Part shown: positions 1 to 7,194 of the stretch, in pieces
How the letters are laid out: each line of letters starts with the position of its first letter
Position numbering within the stretch: the first letter of the stretch is position 1
Source of the DNA: an uncultured Halioglobus sp.
GTDB taxonomy: Bacteria > Pseudomonadota > Gammaproteobacteria > Pseudomonadales > Halieaceae
Assembly: GCA_905480565.1 (NCBI GenBank)
Contig: CAJQQW010000087.1
Coordinates: forward strand, 1-9,151
Length of the DNA stretch: 9,151 nt
Direction of reading: 5' to 3'
Translations under genes and position numbers: made by a program
The notes under the pieces: generated by a model
The model's database searches: none
What the model was told of the DNA's origin: nothing
What the model saw: the letters and a program-made list of their open reading frames with translations, nothing else

Positions 1-1
1 G

Positions 2-1129
2 GAAATTGCCAACCTCAAGGCGCAACTGGCCACAACCGATGAGGAGATCAGGGAAACTGCGATCATGGCGGAAGCCACCGCCGTCATGGTGGAAGATACC
101 GTTATAAACCGCACGGGTTCGATGGCCGAGCATTGGACAGAGCGCACCACCATCGGCAGTTACGGCGAGATGCACTACAACAACCTGGATGAAGAGAATG
201 ACGTTGGCAGCAACAAAAAGGAAATCGACTTCCATCGTTTTGTACTGTATCTCGGGCATGAATTCAGTGATCGCACCCGTATGTTTTCCGAACTCGAACT
301 AGAGCACTCGTTATCGGGCGAGGGTAAGAATGGGGAAGTGGAACTTGAACAGGCTTACATCGAGCACGATATTACTGATTCGATGCGCTTCCGGGCGGGT
401 CTTTTCCTTGTTCCAGTGGGCATTCTTAACCAGACCCATGAGCCAGATACGTTCTACGGTGTTGAGCGCAACAATGTTGAAAAGAACATTATTCCTACCA
501 CCTGGTGGGAGGGCGGAGTGGCGCTGGCGGGAGAGTTCGCGCCCGGGTGGGCCTACGAGACCGCGGTAGCCTCCGGTCTCAAGTTGGACGCAGCCGATGG
601 CGAGTATAAAATTCGCGACGGTCGCCAAAAAGTGTCGGAAGCAGATGCTAATGATCTCTCCTATACGGCCAATCTTAAATACACCGGTCTCGCAGGCCTG
701 GAGGTGGGTGCTACGCTGCAATATCAGTCTGATCTCTATCAGGGCGACTATACAGACAGCGTAGACGCGCTCCTTTACACGGCCCACGTTGCCTACAGGA
801 ATGGCCCCTTTGGGCTGCGCGTATTGGGCGCCCGGTGGGATATTGATGACAGTATCAACCAGATCAAGCAAGGAGCTGACGATCAGGAGGGCTGGTATAT
901 AGAACCCTCCTGGGAGTTCACCCGCAGCATTGGTGTCTTTGCTCGTTACAGCGAGTGGGATAACCAGGCCGGTGGCAATGGCAGTTCCGATATCAGCGAG
1001 TGGGATATGGGTCTTAATTACTGGCTTGATGAGACGGTGGTATTCAAGGTGGACTATCAGATCCAGGATGCACCGGAAGACATGAAAGAATACACAGGCT
1101 TCAATCTTGGAGTCGGCTGGAGTTTTTAG
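2..1129 (+). CDS. Outer-membrane porin (OprO/OprP-like), 5' end outside window
   Basis: The frame is open from base 2, so the gene is cut by the left edge; 375 residues are visible. The first 45 or so visible residues are charged and heptad-like (KAQLATTDEEIRETA), suggesting a periplasmic coiled coil ahead of the barrel. The rest alternates polar and aromatic residues as in a beta-barrel, with short turns (LGHEFSD, YIEHDI, LKYTGLAG), and the protein ends in GVGWSF; a terminal Phe is typical of BAM-inserted barrel proteins. The stretch around FLVPVGILNQTHEPDTFYGVERN and TTWWEGG resembles porins of the phosphate-selective O/P group from marine gammaproteobacteria. Substrate cannot be read from sequence. 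The TAG stop shares its G with the GTG start of the FMN-binding gene, arguing for one operon. An internal ATG at 65 is not the true start, because the coiled coil continues upstream of it. Confidence 0.82.
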   Translation, partial: EIANLKAQLATTDEEIRETAIMAEATAVMVEDTVINRTGSMAEHWTERTTIGSYGEMHYNNLDEENDVGSNKKEIDFHRFVLYLGHEFSDRTRMFSELELEHSLSGEGKNGEVELEQAYIEHDITDSMRFRAGLFLVPVGILNQTHEPDTFYGVERNNVEKNIIPTTWWEGGVALAGEFAPGWAYETAVASGLKLDAADGEYKIRDGRQKVSEADANDLSYTANLKYTGLAGLEVGATLQYQSDLYQGDYTDSVDALLYTAHVAYRNGPFGLRVLGARWDIDDSINQIKQGADDQEGWYIEPSWEFTRSIGVFARYSEWDNQAGGNGSSDISEWDMGLNYWLDETVVFKVDYQIQDAPEDMKEYTGFNLGVGWSF

Positions 1130-1659
1130 TGCAGTTTATTGCGTGCAGACAGGTAGCTCGTGGAGTGTTGGTCGTCGTCCTTTTGGCGGCGGCTTTTTTC
1201 GTGTATGGCGAGGATTATCTCGAGCGGGACGCTTTTCTGGACCTCGCTTTTGACCAAGCGCAGCCGGAGATGCAAACCTTGTGGGTAACCGAGGATTTGT
1301 GCAACGCTGGGGAGGCGGCGGTGGGTTGGATGCCGAGAGCATTGCGTCTGCGGTATTGGCAGTCCGGTGATTCCACCGCCTGGATTCTGGAGCATATCGG
1401 AAAAGAAAAGCCCATCACTTTGGGTATCAGTATTTCCGGAGACCGTCTGGAGCGAGTGGATGTGTTGGCTTTCAGGGAAAGCCGTGGTTGGGAAATACGC
1501 TACCCGTTCTTCACTGGACAGTTCCAGGGGCTGACATTAGCAGACGATGGCTATCTGTCGGAGCGTGTAGACGGCATCACCGGCGCAACGCTGTCGGTGC
1601 GGGCGGTGGATCGTATGACACGGCTGGCGTTGTGGCTGAACGCGCAGGTGCGCGGATGA
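1129..1659 (+). CDS. Secreted FMN-binding domain protein (candidate ApbE-flavinylated)
   Basis: 176 residues from a GTG start that overlaps the porin stop. Residues 11-25 (RGVLVVVLLAAAFFV) form an export signal or membrane anchor. The C-terminal half is an FMN-binding domain, ending in DGITGATLS (148-156). This fits the D-x-x-[ST]-G-A-[TS] flavinylation signature, in which ApbE-type transferases link FMN by a phosphodiester to the final Thr, here T154. Domains of this type (also in NqrC/RnfG) carry electrons outside the cytoplasmic membrane. No haem CxxCH motif is present, so FMN would be the only cofactor. The TGA stop overlaps the ATG of the PepSY gene (ATGA), indicating translational coupling; the two proteins are probably redox partners. 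The fold and motif assignment is firm; the physiological electron acceptor is unknown. Confidence 0.82.
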   Translation: MQFIACRQVARGVLVVVLLAAAFFVYGEDYLERDAFLDLAFDQAQPEMQTLWVTEDLCNAGEAAVGWMPRALRLRYWQSGDSTAWILEHIGKEKPITLGISISGDRLERVDVLAFRESRGWEIRYPFFTGQFQGLTLADDGYLSERVDGITGATLSVRAVDRMTRLALWLNAQVRG

Positions 1660-2435
1660 CACGCCGCACTCGCCTGGTTGGTACGCTGTGGCGATGGCAT
1701 CGGCGCCTCGGATTGTTGGTGGCCCTGTTCGTGCTGGTAGTCTGCGTTACGGGTATTTTTCTGAATCACACAGTCAGGCTGGGCCTCGATCGAGCCTTTG
1801 TGGATGGCAACTGGCTGAAGCAGTTTTACGGGGATGATTCGGGGCAATTGCCCGCCTATCCGCTGGGTAATCGCTGGGTGTCTCGCGCGGCAAATGGCCT
1901 CGTCTATGTCGATAGTCTCGAGGTCGCACCGTGTCGCGGTGTGCTGGTGGGTGCGTTGCAATCCGCAAACCTCATTTTGGTGGCCTGTGCAGAGGAACTT
2001 CTGCTGATAAGCACGTCCGGTGAACTGGTGGAGTCTGTCAGCGCTGGCACAGGCCTGCCGACGCCATTGCAGGCGCTGGGAGAAATCGATGGCGCGATTG
2101 TGCTGCAGGTGCAAGGAGAATGGCGTAGTGCCGATATCGACCGCATGGTATTCAGCGAGGCAGCGCCTGCCGGCACGCGAGTTTCACAGCAGGTGTCTGC
2201 GCCACTGCCCGCCCTGATCCGGGAGGCGATTCCACTACCCGACCAATGGTTGACCTGGGAACGGGTACTACTGGACGTGCACAGTGGTCGTCTGTTTGGC
2301 CGTATCGGCGTTCTGTGGGTCGATCTCGTCGCGCTGTTTCTGTGCGTGTTGGCAGTCAGTGGCACCGCTATGTGGGGTTTGCGCCGACTGCGTAATGTTT
2401 CCAATCGCACGACAGCGGCGGATATGCGCGACTGA
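1656..2435 (+). CDS. PepSY-associated two-helix membrane protein, probable haem/electron-transfer partner
   Basis: 259 residues from the ATG at 1656, which overlaps the preceding stop. A longer frame from 1488 exists but runs through the FMN-binding gene and is not a credible start. Residues 11-37 give the PepSY_TM start pattern LWRWHRRLGL followed by a hydrophobic helix ending in GIFLNH. A periplasmic domain of about 175 residues follows, then LLDVHSGRLFG (205-215) and a second helix (about 216-240) with a basic cytoplasmic tail. His15, His37 and His209 sit at membrane boundaries, as do the conserved histidines proposed to bind haem in PepSY-family reductases such as FoxB. With only two helices it may need to dimerise. 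Inferred role: passing electrons between the membrane and the flavinylated neighbour. It ends 2 bp from the convergent greB. Confidence 0.8.
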   Translation: MTRRTRLVGTLWRWHRRLGLLVALFVLVVCVTGIFLNHTVRLGLDRAFVDGNWLKQFYGDDSGQLPAYPLGNRWVSRAANGLVYVDSLEVAPCRGVLVGALQSANLILVACAEELLLISTSGELVESVSAGTGLPTPLQALGEIDGAIVLQVQGEWRSADIDRMVFSEAAPAGTRVSQQVSAPLPALIREAIPLPDQWLTWERVLLDVHSGRLFGRIGVLWVDLVALFLCVLAVSGTAMWGLRRLRNVSNRTTAADMRD

Positions 2436-2437
2436 GC

Positions 2438-2941
2438 TTACCCAGCCTCGTAGCGAATACCCGTCAAGTAGTAAATCTTTTCTCCCGAAGGGCTCTGCAC
2501 GTGCACCTCGTCATCGAGCCGCTTGCCCAGCAATGCGTTTGCGAGGGGTGAGTCCATGCTGAGCTTGCCCGCATCGATATCGAACTCGTCGGGTCCGACA
2601 ATGCGCCACTCCTGCTCGAGGCCTGCTTCGTCCTCCAGAGTGACCCAGGCGCCGAAGAAGACCTTGTCCCTGTCAGTGGGAGGGCGCGTGACGATCTCGA
2701 GCTCGTCCAGTCGCTTATTGATGAAGCGCACTCTGGAATCGATTTCCCTGAGTCTGCGTTTGCCGTAGATATAGTCGCCGTTTTCTGAGCGATCGCCATT
2801 CTTGGCGGCCTCGTGGACCGCATCGGTGACCTGCGGCCGCTCTACTTTCCACAGCGCATGCAGCTCTGCCCGCAGGGTTTGCTCGCCCTCGGAGGTAATG
2901 TAGTTAGAGCCGCGTGGTCGCGGTGGTCTGTAGCGTCCCAT
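2438..2941 (-). CDS. greB: Transcript cleavage/elongation factor GreB
   Basis: 167 residues, ATG at 2939-2941 with AAGGG just upstream. GreB enters the RNA polymerase secondary channel and stimulates cleavage of backtracked RNA. The N-terminal coiled coil (about 15-85) carries the acidic tip GDRSEN, with Asp50 and Glu53 matching the catalytic Asp41/Glu44 of E. coli. It continues with DYIYGKRRLREIDSRVRF, a GreB-specific stretch that separates it from GreA. The C-terminal FKBP-like domain begins near KVFFGAWVTL and includes IVGPDEFD, SMDSPLANALLGK and the final YYLTGIRYE. A short basic extension (MGRYRPPRPRG) precedes the usual start of the coiled coil. It is divergent from the M23 peptidase gene and convergent with the PepSY gene. 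Confidence 0.96.
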   Translation of the reverse strand: MGRYRPPRPRGSNYITSEGEQTLRAELHALWKVERPQVTDAVHEAAKNGDRSENGDYIYGKRRLREIDSRVRFINKRLDELEIVTRPPTDRDKVFFGAWVTLEDEAGLEQEWRIVGPDEFDIDAGKLSMDSPLANALLGKRLDDEVHVQSPSGEKIYYLTGIRYEAG

Positions 2942-3026
2942 TCCCTTATTCTAACGGCTGTTCCCCCGCAGCGGTATGGTCGGAGCCCGATCGACACAAG
3001 GCCTAAAAAATGAGGTGCTACGAAGC
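2942..3026. other. Divergent intergenic region greB / M23 peptidase
   Basis: 85 bp shared by two divergent genes. TCGACA at 2991-2996 resembles a -35 box for the rightward gene but has no matching -10 at the right distance. On the - strand a TAGAAT hexamer lies only 8 bp from the greB start, with no -35. I could not define a convincing promoter for either gene. Confidence 0.4.
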
Positions 3027-3860
3027 ATGATCAGAGTAATTCTGTTTTGTCTGGCAAGCCTGGCAGGATCATCTGTCGTCTGGGGTCAATGTCCTGAGCT
3101 GGAGGGCAGCCTGACCCAGGGCGGGCTGATGTGGGGCGTGGTCGCCCCCGGCAGCCGTGTAACCCTTGACGGCGAAAACCTTGATGTTATGGAAAATGGT
3201 ACGTTGCTGGCGGGTTTTGGTCGCGATGCTGCCGCCACTGCGGAACTGGTCGTGACCGGTGAAGCCAGCTGTCGGCAAACGCTCACGATTGTGCCCCGTG
3301 ATTACAATATCCAGCGTGTAGAGGGTGTGCCGCAGAAAACCGTGACACCGTCACCGCAGCACCTCGAGCGTATTCGCCGCGAACAGGTTTTGATTAATGC
3401 GGCCCGCGCCCAGCAGTTGCAGCGTCCAGATCTGTTAGAGGCCGCATTAACGGGATTTGAGTGGCCGTCTATTGGGCCTATCTCGGGCGTATATGGTAGC
3501 CAGCGGTACTATAATGGCGCACCCGGCAGGCCACATTACGGCGTGGATGTAGCGATGCCAACCGGCACACCGGTGCGCGCGCCGGCGGCGGGCGTAGTCA
3601 CCCTGGCCGAGCCGGATTTGTTCTACTCTGGCGGCACGGTATTTCTCGATCATGGCTACCGCCTGTCCTCTGCGTTCCTGCACATGAGCAAGGTGCTCGT
3701 GAGGGTAGGGCAGGAGTTGCAGGCTGGCGACCTGATCGGTGAGATTGGCGCCAGCGGTCGTGCCACTGGGCCACACCTGGATTGGCGGATGAATTGGCGT
3801 AATCGCCGCATTGACCCGCAGTTGCTGGCCCCGTCGATGCCGCTGGCACCTGTGCCCTGA
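3027..3860 (+). CDS. Secreted M23 (LytM-type) metallopeptidase
   Basis: 277 residues from the ATG at 3027, chosen because GAGGTG (3012-3017) lies 9 bp upstream and the protein then opens with a signal peptide (MIRVILFCLASLAGSSVVWG, likely cut before QC). An in-frame ATG at 2976 would bury the signal and is rejected. Residues 21-145 form a periplasmic N-terminal region; 150-265 are the peptidase domain. Visible metal and catalytic positions are His170 and Asp174 (HYGVD), His219 (FLHMS) and His250 (GPHLDW). The usual final zinc ligand, second His of HxH, is Asp252 here. The family cuts peptidoglycan cross-bridges or stem peptides, or acts as an amidase activator when degenerate. The first ligands and both catalytic histidines are kept, so activity is plausible. 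Confidence 0.9.
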   Translation: MIRVILFCLASLAGSSVVWGQCPELEGSLTQGGLMWGVVAPGSRVTLDGENLDVMENGTLLAGFGRDAAATAELVVTGEASCRQTLTIVPRDYNIQRVEGVPQKTVTPSPQHLERIRREQVLINAARAQQLQRPDLLEAALTGFEWPSIGPISGVYGSQRYYNGAPGRPHYGVDVAMPTGTPVRAPAAGVVTLAEPDLFYSGGTVFLDHGYRLSSAFLHMSKVLVRVGQELQAGDLIGEIGASGRATGPHLDWRMNWRNRRIDPQLLAPSMPLAPVP

Positions 3861-3983
3861 TCGGGCGTTGGGGAGGCAGGCGGCATGGCTGGCGTCTCGC
3901 AGGGCGAAACTCTGGCCAACCCCGGGACAGAGGCCGCGTGCCCATGCGACGCAATATCTGCTCAGACCCCGGCCTCGATAGTC
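3861..3983. other. Intergenic stretch after the M23 gene
   Basis: GC-rich, with no open frame that looks coding in context. A 7-bp inverted repeat GAGGCCG/CGGCCTC (3930-3936 and 3970-3976) is too widely spaced and lacks a T-run, so it is not an intrinsic terminator. Nothing else recognised. Confidence 0.4.
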
Positions 3984-4023
3984 CCAAAATCCGCCAAAAT
4001 CCGTATAATGCGGTGAAAATCGG
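3984..4023 (+). repeat. Four degenerate 10-bp direct repeats over the promoter
   Basis: CCAAAATCCG occurs twice back-to-back (3984-3993, 3994-4003). It is followed in the same 10-bp register by TATAATGCGG (4004-4013) and TGAAAATCGG (4014-4023). The copies share A at columns 4-5, C at column 8 and G at column 10. The period equals about one DNA helical turn and the third unit contains a consensus -10 box. It may be a protein-binding array or simple replication slippage; the sequence alone cannot tell. Confidence 0.6.
4004..4009 (+). promoter_or_regulatory. Sigma70 -10 box for the Trm112–HIT–alaS group
   Basis: A perfect TATAAT, 29 bp before the start codon at 4039, which allows a short leader. 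No good -35 is present at 16-18 bp upstream (the expected position reads GTCCCA or nearby), so activation by a factor bound to the 10-bp repeats is possible. Confidence 0.5.
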
Positions 4024-4038
4024 TGTTGAGAGCCTTTA

Positions 4039-4224
4039 ATGATTGATAAGCGACTACTCAGTATTCTGGTGTGCCCCGTAAGCAAGGCGCCAGTGGAGTA
4101 CGATGAGCAAAAGGACGAACTGGTATGCAAGGCCTCTGGCCTTGCCTATCCTGTCCAAGACGGTATCCCTGTGATGTTGGAGAGTGAAGCGCGAGTGCTC
4201 ACCGCCGATGAGAAACTGGGCTAG
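4039..4224 (+). CDS. Trm112/YcaR-like small zinc-ribbon protein
   Basis: 61 residues. [19 protein letters not shown] followed by [20 protein letters not shown] is the characteristic bacterial Trm112 (YcaR) pattern. Eukaryotic and archaeal Trm112 activates methyltransferases of tRNA, rRNA and release factor; the bacterial role is less certain. The usual CPxC knuckle is CPVS here (Cys12, Ser15), and the second knuckle keeps only Cys30, so full zinc binding is doubtful, although such loss occurs in the bacterial family. In many gammaproteobacteria this gene lies between lpxK and kdsB; here it is separated from them and sits 3 bp before a HIT gene. Confidence 0.9.
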   Translation: MIDKRLLSILVCPVSKAPVEYDEQKDELVCKASGLAYPVQDGIPVMLESEARVLTADEKLG

Positions 4225-4227
4225 GTC

Positions 4228-4572
4228 ATGTCAGCCAGCATATTTACCAGGATTATCGACGGCGAAATCCCCAGTGACTTCATTTACGAAGACGAGCACT
4301 GCATAGCCATTCACGACATTAACCCTCAGGCGCCCGTGCATGCGTTGGTTATTCCGCGTAAGCCAATTCGGATGCTGGTGGATGCTGAGCCCGAAGATCA
4401 GGCCCTGCTGGGACACCTGATGCTGGTGGCAAACAAGGTGGCGCTGGATCTGGGGGTGGGCGAGGGTTTTCGCCTTGTGGTTAACAACGGTGAGTCGGTA
4501 GGTATGACGATATATCACCTGCACCTGCACATCATGGGCGGGCGTACCTACGCCGAACAAAGCATGGGCTGA
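4228..4572 (+). CDS. HinT-type HIT family hydrolase (purine nucleoside phosphoramidase-like)
   Basis: 114 residues, a normal length for HinT. The N-terminus SIFTRIIDGEIPSDFIYED is typical. His38 in PVHALVIPRK and the HIT motif YHLHLHIMGG (His97, His99, His101) form the nucleotide-binding and catalytic site; by alignment with human HINT1, His99 is the residue that attacks the alpha phosphate. HinT enzymes hydrolyse aminoacyl- and lysyl-adenylates and AMP phosphoramidates in the cytoplasm. Its place 21 bp before alaS, which makes an aminoacyl-adenylate, is suggestive, but a functional link is inference. It starts 3 bp after the Trm112-like gene, so co-transcription is likely. Confidence 0.93.
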   Translation: MSASIFTRIIDGEIPSDFIYEDEHCIAIHDINPQAPVHALVIPRKPIRMLVDAEPEDQALLGHLMLVANKVALDLGVGEGFRLVVNNGESVGMTIYHLHLHIMGGRTYAEQSMG

Positions 4573-4593
4573 GCGCCCTCACCGAGACGACCA

Positions 4594-6534
4594 ATGAAGA
4601 CAGTCGAAATACGAGAGGCCTTCCTGGGCTACTTTGAGGCGCACGCACATACCCGCGTAGCGAGTAGCTCCCTGGTGCCGGGGAACGACCCGACCCTGCT
4701 GTTTACTAATGCCGGAATGAACCAGTTCAAAGATGTTTTCCTCGGGGCAGAATCTCGTTCTTACAGCTGTGCTACCAGCGCGCAGCGCTGCGTGCGTGCG
4801 GGGGGTAAGCACAATGATCTGGAAAATGTAGGGTACACCGCTCGCCATCACACGTTCTTTGAAATGCTGGGAAATTTCAGCTTCGGCGACTATTTCAAAC
4901 AGGACGCCATTCGCTTTGCATGGGATTTTCTGACGGACACACTGGGTCTGCCGGCGGAAAAATTTTGGGTCACGGTGCACGTGTCCGATGACGAGGCTGA
5001 ACGCATATGGATAGAGGACATCGGGTTTCCGAGAGAGCGCATATCACGGCTGGATGAAGACAACTTCTGGCAGATGGGCGACACCGGTCCCTGCGGGCCC
5101 TGTAGCGAAATTTTCTTCGATCATGGCGATCACGTACCCGGAGGTCCACCGGGCAGCGAAGGAGAAGACCTCGATCGTTACATCGAAATTTGGAACCTGG
5201 TGTTTATGCAATACAACCGTGACGCGGCCGGCGAGTTCCATCCGCTGCCGAAGCCCTCGGTGGATACCGGTATGGGGCTGGAGCGGATTGCAGCGGTTAT
5301 GCAGCAGGTGCACAGCAACTATGATATCGACTTGTTTCAGACTCTGATCAGCGAGGCGGCGCGCATACTCAAGGTCGACGATCTGAAGGAGAACTCCCTG
5401 CGAGTGATCGCCGACCATATTCGCTCTTGCGCTTTCCTCATGGCCGATGGCGTATTGCCCGGCAATGAGGGCAGGGGCTATGTATTGCGCAGAATTATTC
5501 GCAGGGCGGTGCGGCACGGTAATAAGCTGGGCGCCCGCGGTCCATTTTTCTATAAGCTGGTGTCGACTTTGGTGCACGAGATGGGCGATGCCTATCCGGA
5601 GTTGGCGAGGGCGCAACCTGAGGTGGAGAGGGCGCTGTTGATAGAAGAAGAGCAGTTTGAGCGTACGCTGGACAACGGTATGCAGATTCTGGAAGAGGCG
5701 CTGAATAAACTCGACGGTAAAGAAATACCCGGAGAAGTGGTATTCAAACTGTATGACACCTACGGGTTTCCCACAGACCTCACTAATGACATTGCTCGCG
5801 AGCGCGGTTTGAGCCTGGACATGGAGGGTTACACTACCGCCATGGCGCAGCAGCGGTCGCGCTCTCAGGAAAGCGGTAGTTTCAAGGTGGATTATAATGG
5901 AGCCTTGAAGCTGGAGGGCAGCACAGAATTCATCGGCTACGATAGCGTGGAAGGTGATGGCGTCGTGCTTGCGGTGCTGCGCGATGGGGAAGAGGTTGGA
6001 GAACTGTCTGCTGATGAAAGTGGTGTACTGGTGCTGGATCGCACCCCGTTTTACGGCGAATCGGGCGGCCAGGTTGGCGATTCAGGCCACCTGGAAGGCG
6101 CCAACGTCAAGTTAGAGGTGACGGATACCACCAAAGCGTCTGATCACCACTTGCACCATGTGAAGGTATTGAGCGGTAGCGTGAAGTGCGGTGACCGGCT
6201 TGAGGCGCGGGTGGACCCGAATGTGCGGCAGGCAACGCGTTTGAATCATAGCGCGACACATCTTCTGCATGCGGCCCTGCGCAAGGTGCTCGGTGAGCAC
6301 GTGCAGCAAAAAGGGTCACTGGTCGATTCGCGGCGACTGCGTTTTGATTTTTCGCACCCCGAGGCAATGTCGGCGCAACAACTGAAAGAGATAGAAACTA
6401 TCGTCAATGAGCAGGTGCGCGGTAACACGGCCGTCGAGACCCGTTTGATGACGATGGATGATGCCGTGGCCGCGGGTGCCATGGCCCTGTTTGGCGAAAA
6501 ATACGGTGATGAGGTGCGGGTATTGTCCATGTGA
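4594..6534 (+). CDS. alaS: AlaS portion translated as read (646 residues): catalytic, tRNA-binding, partial editing domain
   Basis: Residues 1-460 hold the class II aminoacylation core and tRNA-recognition region: [15 protein letters not shown] (35-49), [15 protein letters not shown] (66-80), [14 protein letters not shown] (88-101), [12 protein letters not shown] (161-172), DTGMGLERI (224-232) and [16 protein letters not shown] (294-309). The editing domain starts near 460, with FYGESGGQ (487-494) and the first zinc pair in HSATH (His552, His556). The product ends at Met646, before the second zinc pair. E. coli fragments of about 461 residues can aminoacylate as monomers, so this piece could be charging-competent but proofreading-dead. 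Residue 59 is Cys where E. coli has Arg (YSRATTSQ versus YSCATSAQ). The ribosome-binding site is weak (GAGACGA upstream of the ATG). Confidence 0.85.
   Translation: MKTVEIREAFLGYFEAHAHTRVASSSLVPGNDPTLLFTNAGMNQFKDVFLGAESRSYSCATSAQRCVRAGGKHNDLENVGYTARHHTFFEMLGNFSFGDYFKQDAIRFAWDFLTDTLGLPAEKFWVTVHVSDDEAERIWIEDIGFPRERISRLDEDNFWQMGDTGPCGPCSEIFFDHGDHVPGGPPGSEGEDLDRYIEIWNLVFMQYNRDAAGEFHPLPKPSVDTGMGLERIAAVMQQVHSNYDIDLFQTLISEAARILKVDDLKENSLRVIADHIRSCAFLMADGVLPGNEGRGYVLRRIIRRAVRHGNKLGARGPFFYKLVSTLVHEMGDAYPELARAQPEVERALLIEEEQFERTLDNGMQILEEALNKLDGKEIPGEVVFKLYDTYGFPTDLTNDIARERGLSLDMEGYTTAMAQQRSRSQESGSFKVDYNGALKLEGSTEFIGYDSVEGDGVVLAVLRDGEEVGELSADESGVLVLDRTPFYGESGGQVGDSGHLEGANVKLEVTDTTKASDHHLHHVKVLSGSVKCGDRLEARVDPNVRQATRLNHSATHLLHAALRKVLGEHVQQKGSLVDSRRLRFDFSHPEAMSAQQLKEIETIVNEQVRGNTAVETRLMTMDDAVAAGAMALFGEKYGDEVRVLSM
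6532..6534 (+). other. In-frame TGA inside alaS
   Basis: The TGA replaces a glycine codon between Met646 and Glu648. Its context is ATG-TGA-G. Just downstream, GATGG/CCGTC (6538-6542 and 6548-6552, one T·G pair) can form a 5-bp hairpin with a TTTTT loop. This lacks the loop sequence and spacing of a bacterial SECIS. TGA is the normal terminator of several other genes here, so the code is not reassigned. Confidence 0.95.
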
Positions 6535-7194
6535 GAGGATGGTTTTTCCGTCGAATTATGCGGTGGAACCCACGTCGATCGTACGGGTGATATTGGGCTG
6601 CTGCGTATCGTGTCGGAAGCCGGCATTGCTTCGGGTGTGCGTCGCGTAGAAGGTGTAACTGGCCGTGGTGCACTCGACCTGGTGGAGGCGCTGGAAGCCA
6701 ATCTGATGGCACTCTGTGACACGGTGAAGGGTACTGCAGACAATGTACTGGACAAGGTCACGGCGCTGCGTGCGGATAACCGCGACCTGGAGAAAGAGAT
6801 AGCCCGCCTCAAACAAAAACTGGCTGCGGGCACTGGCACGGATCTCACAGCCGCTGCAGTCGAGGTTCAGGGTATTAAGGTTTTGGCTGCGAGTGTGGAG
6901 GGGGCGGATGCCAAGTCCCTGCGCGATACCCTGGACCAGTGCAAGAACAAACTGGGAAGTGGGGTGATCCTGCTCGCGGCGGTCAATGGCGATAAGATAG
7001 CGCTTGTGGCGGGTGTCACTAAAGACCTTACTGGCAAGGTAAAGGCCGGTGATGTGATGCGTGAGTATGCGGGCCGTTTGGGCGGCAAGGGCGGCGGTAA
7101 GCCGGATATGGCCCAGGGCGGCGGAATTGACGTCGGGGCCTTGCCAGAGGTGCTGAAATCCCTGCCTGACTGGGTCTCCAGTCAACTTGATTGA
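6535..7194 (+). other. AlaS C-terminal portion beyond the TGA (CGGTH motif and C-Ala domain)
   Basis: 219 intact codons followed by a TGA stop. They contain CGGTH (Cys656, His660 in full-length numbering), which completes the editing-site zinc centre. Next comes DIGLLRIVSEAGIASGVRRVEGVTG, a coiled coil (about 700-745) and the C-Ala domain with GGKGGGKPDMAQGGG and the final LPDWVSSQL. All are well conserved, with no further stops or shifts, so the region shows no sign of decay. The only nearby alternative start is GTG at 6610, with no Shine-Dalgarno; it would begin after CGGTH, giving 194 residues. A deliberately split two-subunit AlaS is therefore poorly supported. Confidence 0.8.

Larger units (their letters stand above)
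4594..7194 (+). pseudogene. alaS: Alanine–tRNA ligase gene alaS, whole frame with an in-frame TGA at codon 647
   Basis: The complete frame is 866 codons plus the final TGA, against 876 residues in E. coli, and is collinear with AlaS from end to end. The single interruption is TGA at 6532-6534. E. coli reads VRVLSMG before its CGGTH motif; this window reads VRVLSM-stop-EDGFSVELCGGTH, so a GGA-to-TGA change of one base explains it. No base is gained or lost: the frame after the stop is the same frame. AlaS charges tRNA-Ala with alanine and hydrolyses mischarged Ser/Gly-tRNA-Ala, and is essential. I label the locus pseudogene only for the formal interruption; loss of the sole AlaS would be lethal, so a sequence error, suppression or a second alaS must be considered. 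Followed by lysC, csrA and tRNA-Ser. Confidence 0.9.

Noticed and set aside
2976..3026. Upstream start for the M23 gene at 2976
   Set aside because: It would place 17 polar residues before the signal peptide, and the GAGGTG site supports 3027.
3447..4130. Open frame on the - strand across the M23 3' end and the intergenic region
   Set aside because: It overlaps two real genes and the promoter, and its translation is low-complexity and not family-like.
6532..6552. Selenocysteine insertion at the alaS TGA
   Set aside because: The family residue is Gly, not Cys or Sec. The nearby 5-bp hairpin starts too close to the TGA and lacks a SECIS-like loop.
1657..7194. Alternative genetic code with TGA as a sense codon
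   Set aside because: TGA is the natural stop of the FMN-binding, PepSY, M23, HIT and alaS genes at the expected family lengths.
6610..7194. Independent gene for the AlaS C-terminal part starting at GTG 6610
   Set aside because: It is in the same frame as alaS, has no Shine-Dalgarno, and the start would fall inside a conserved editing-domain segment after CGGTH.
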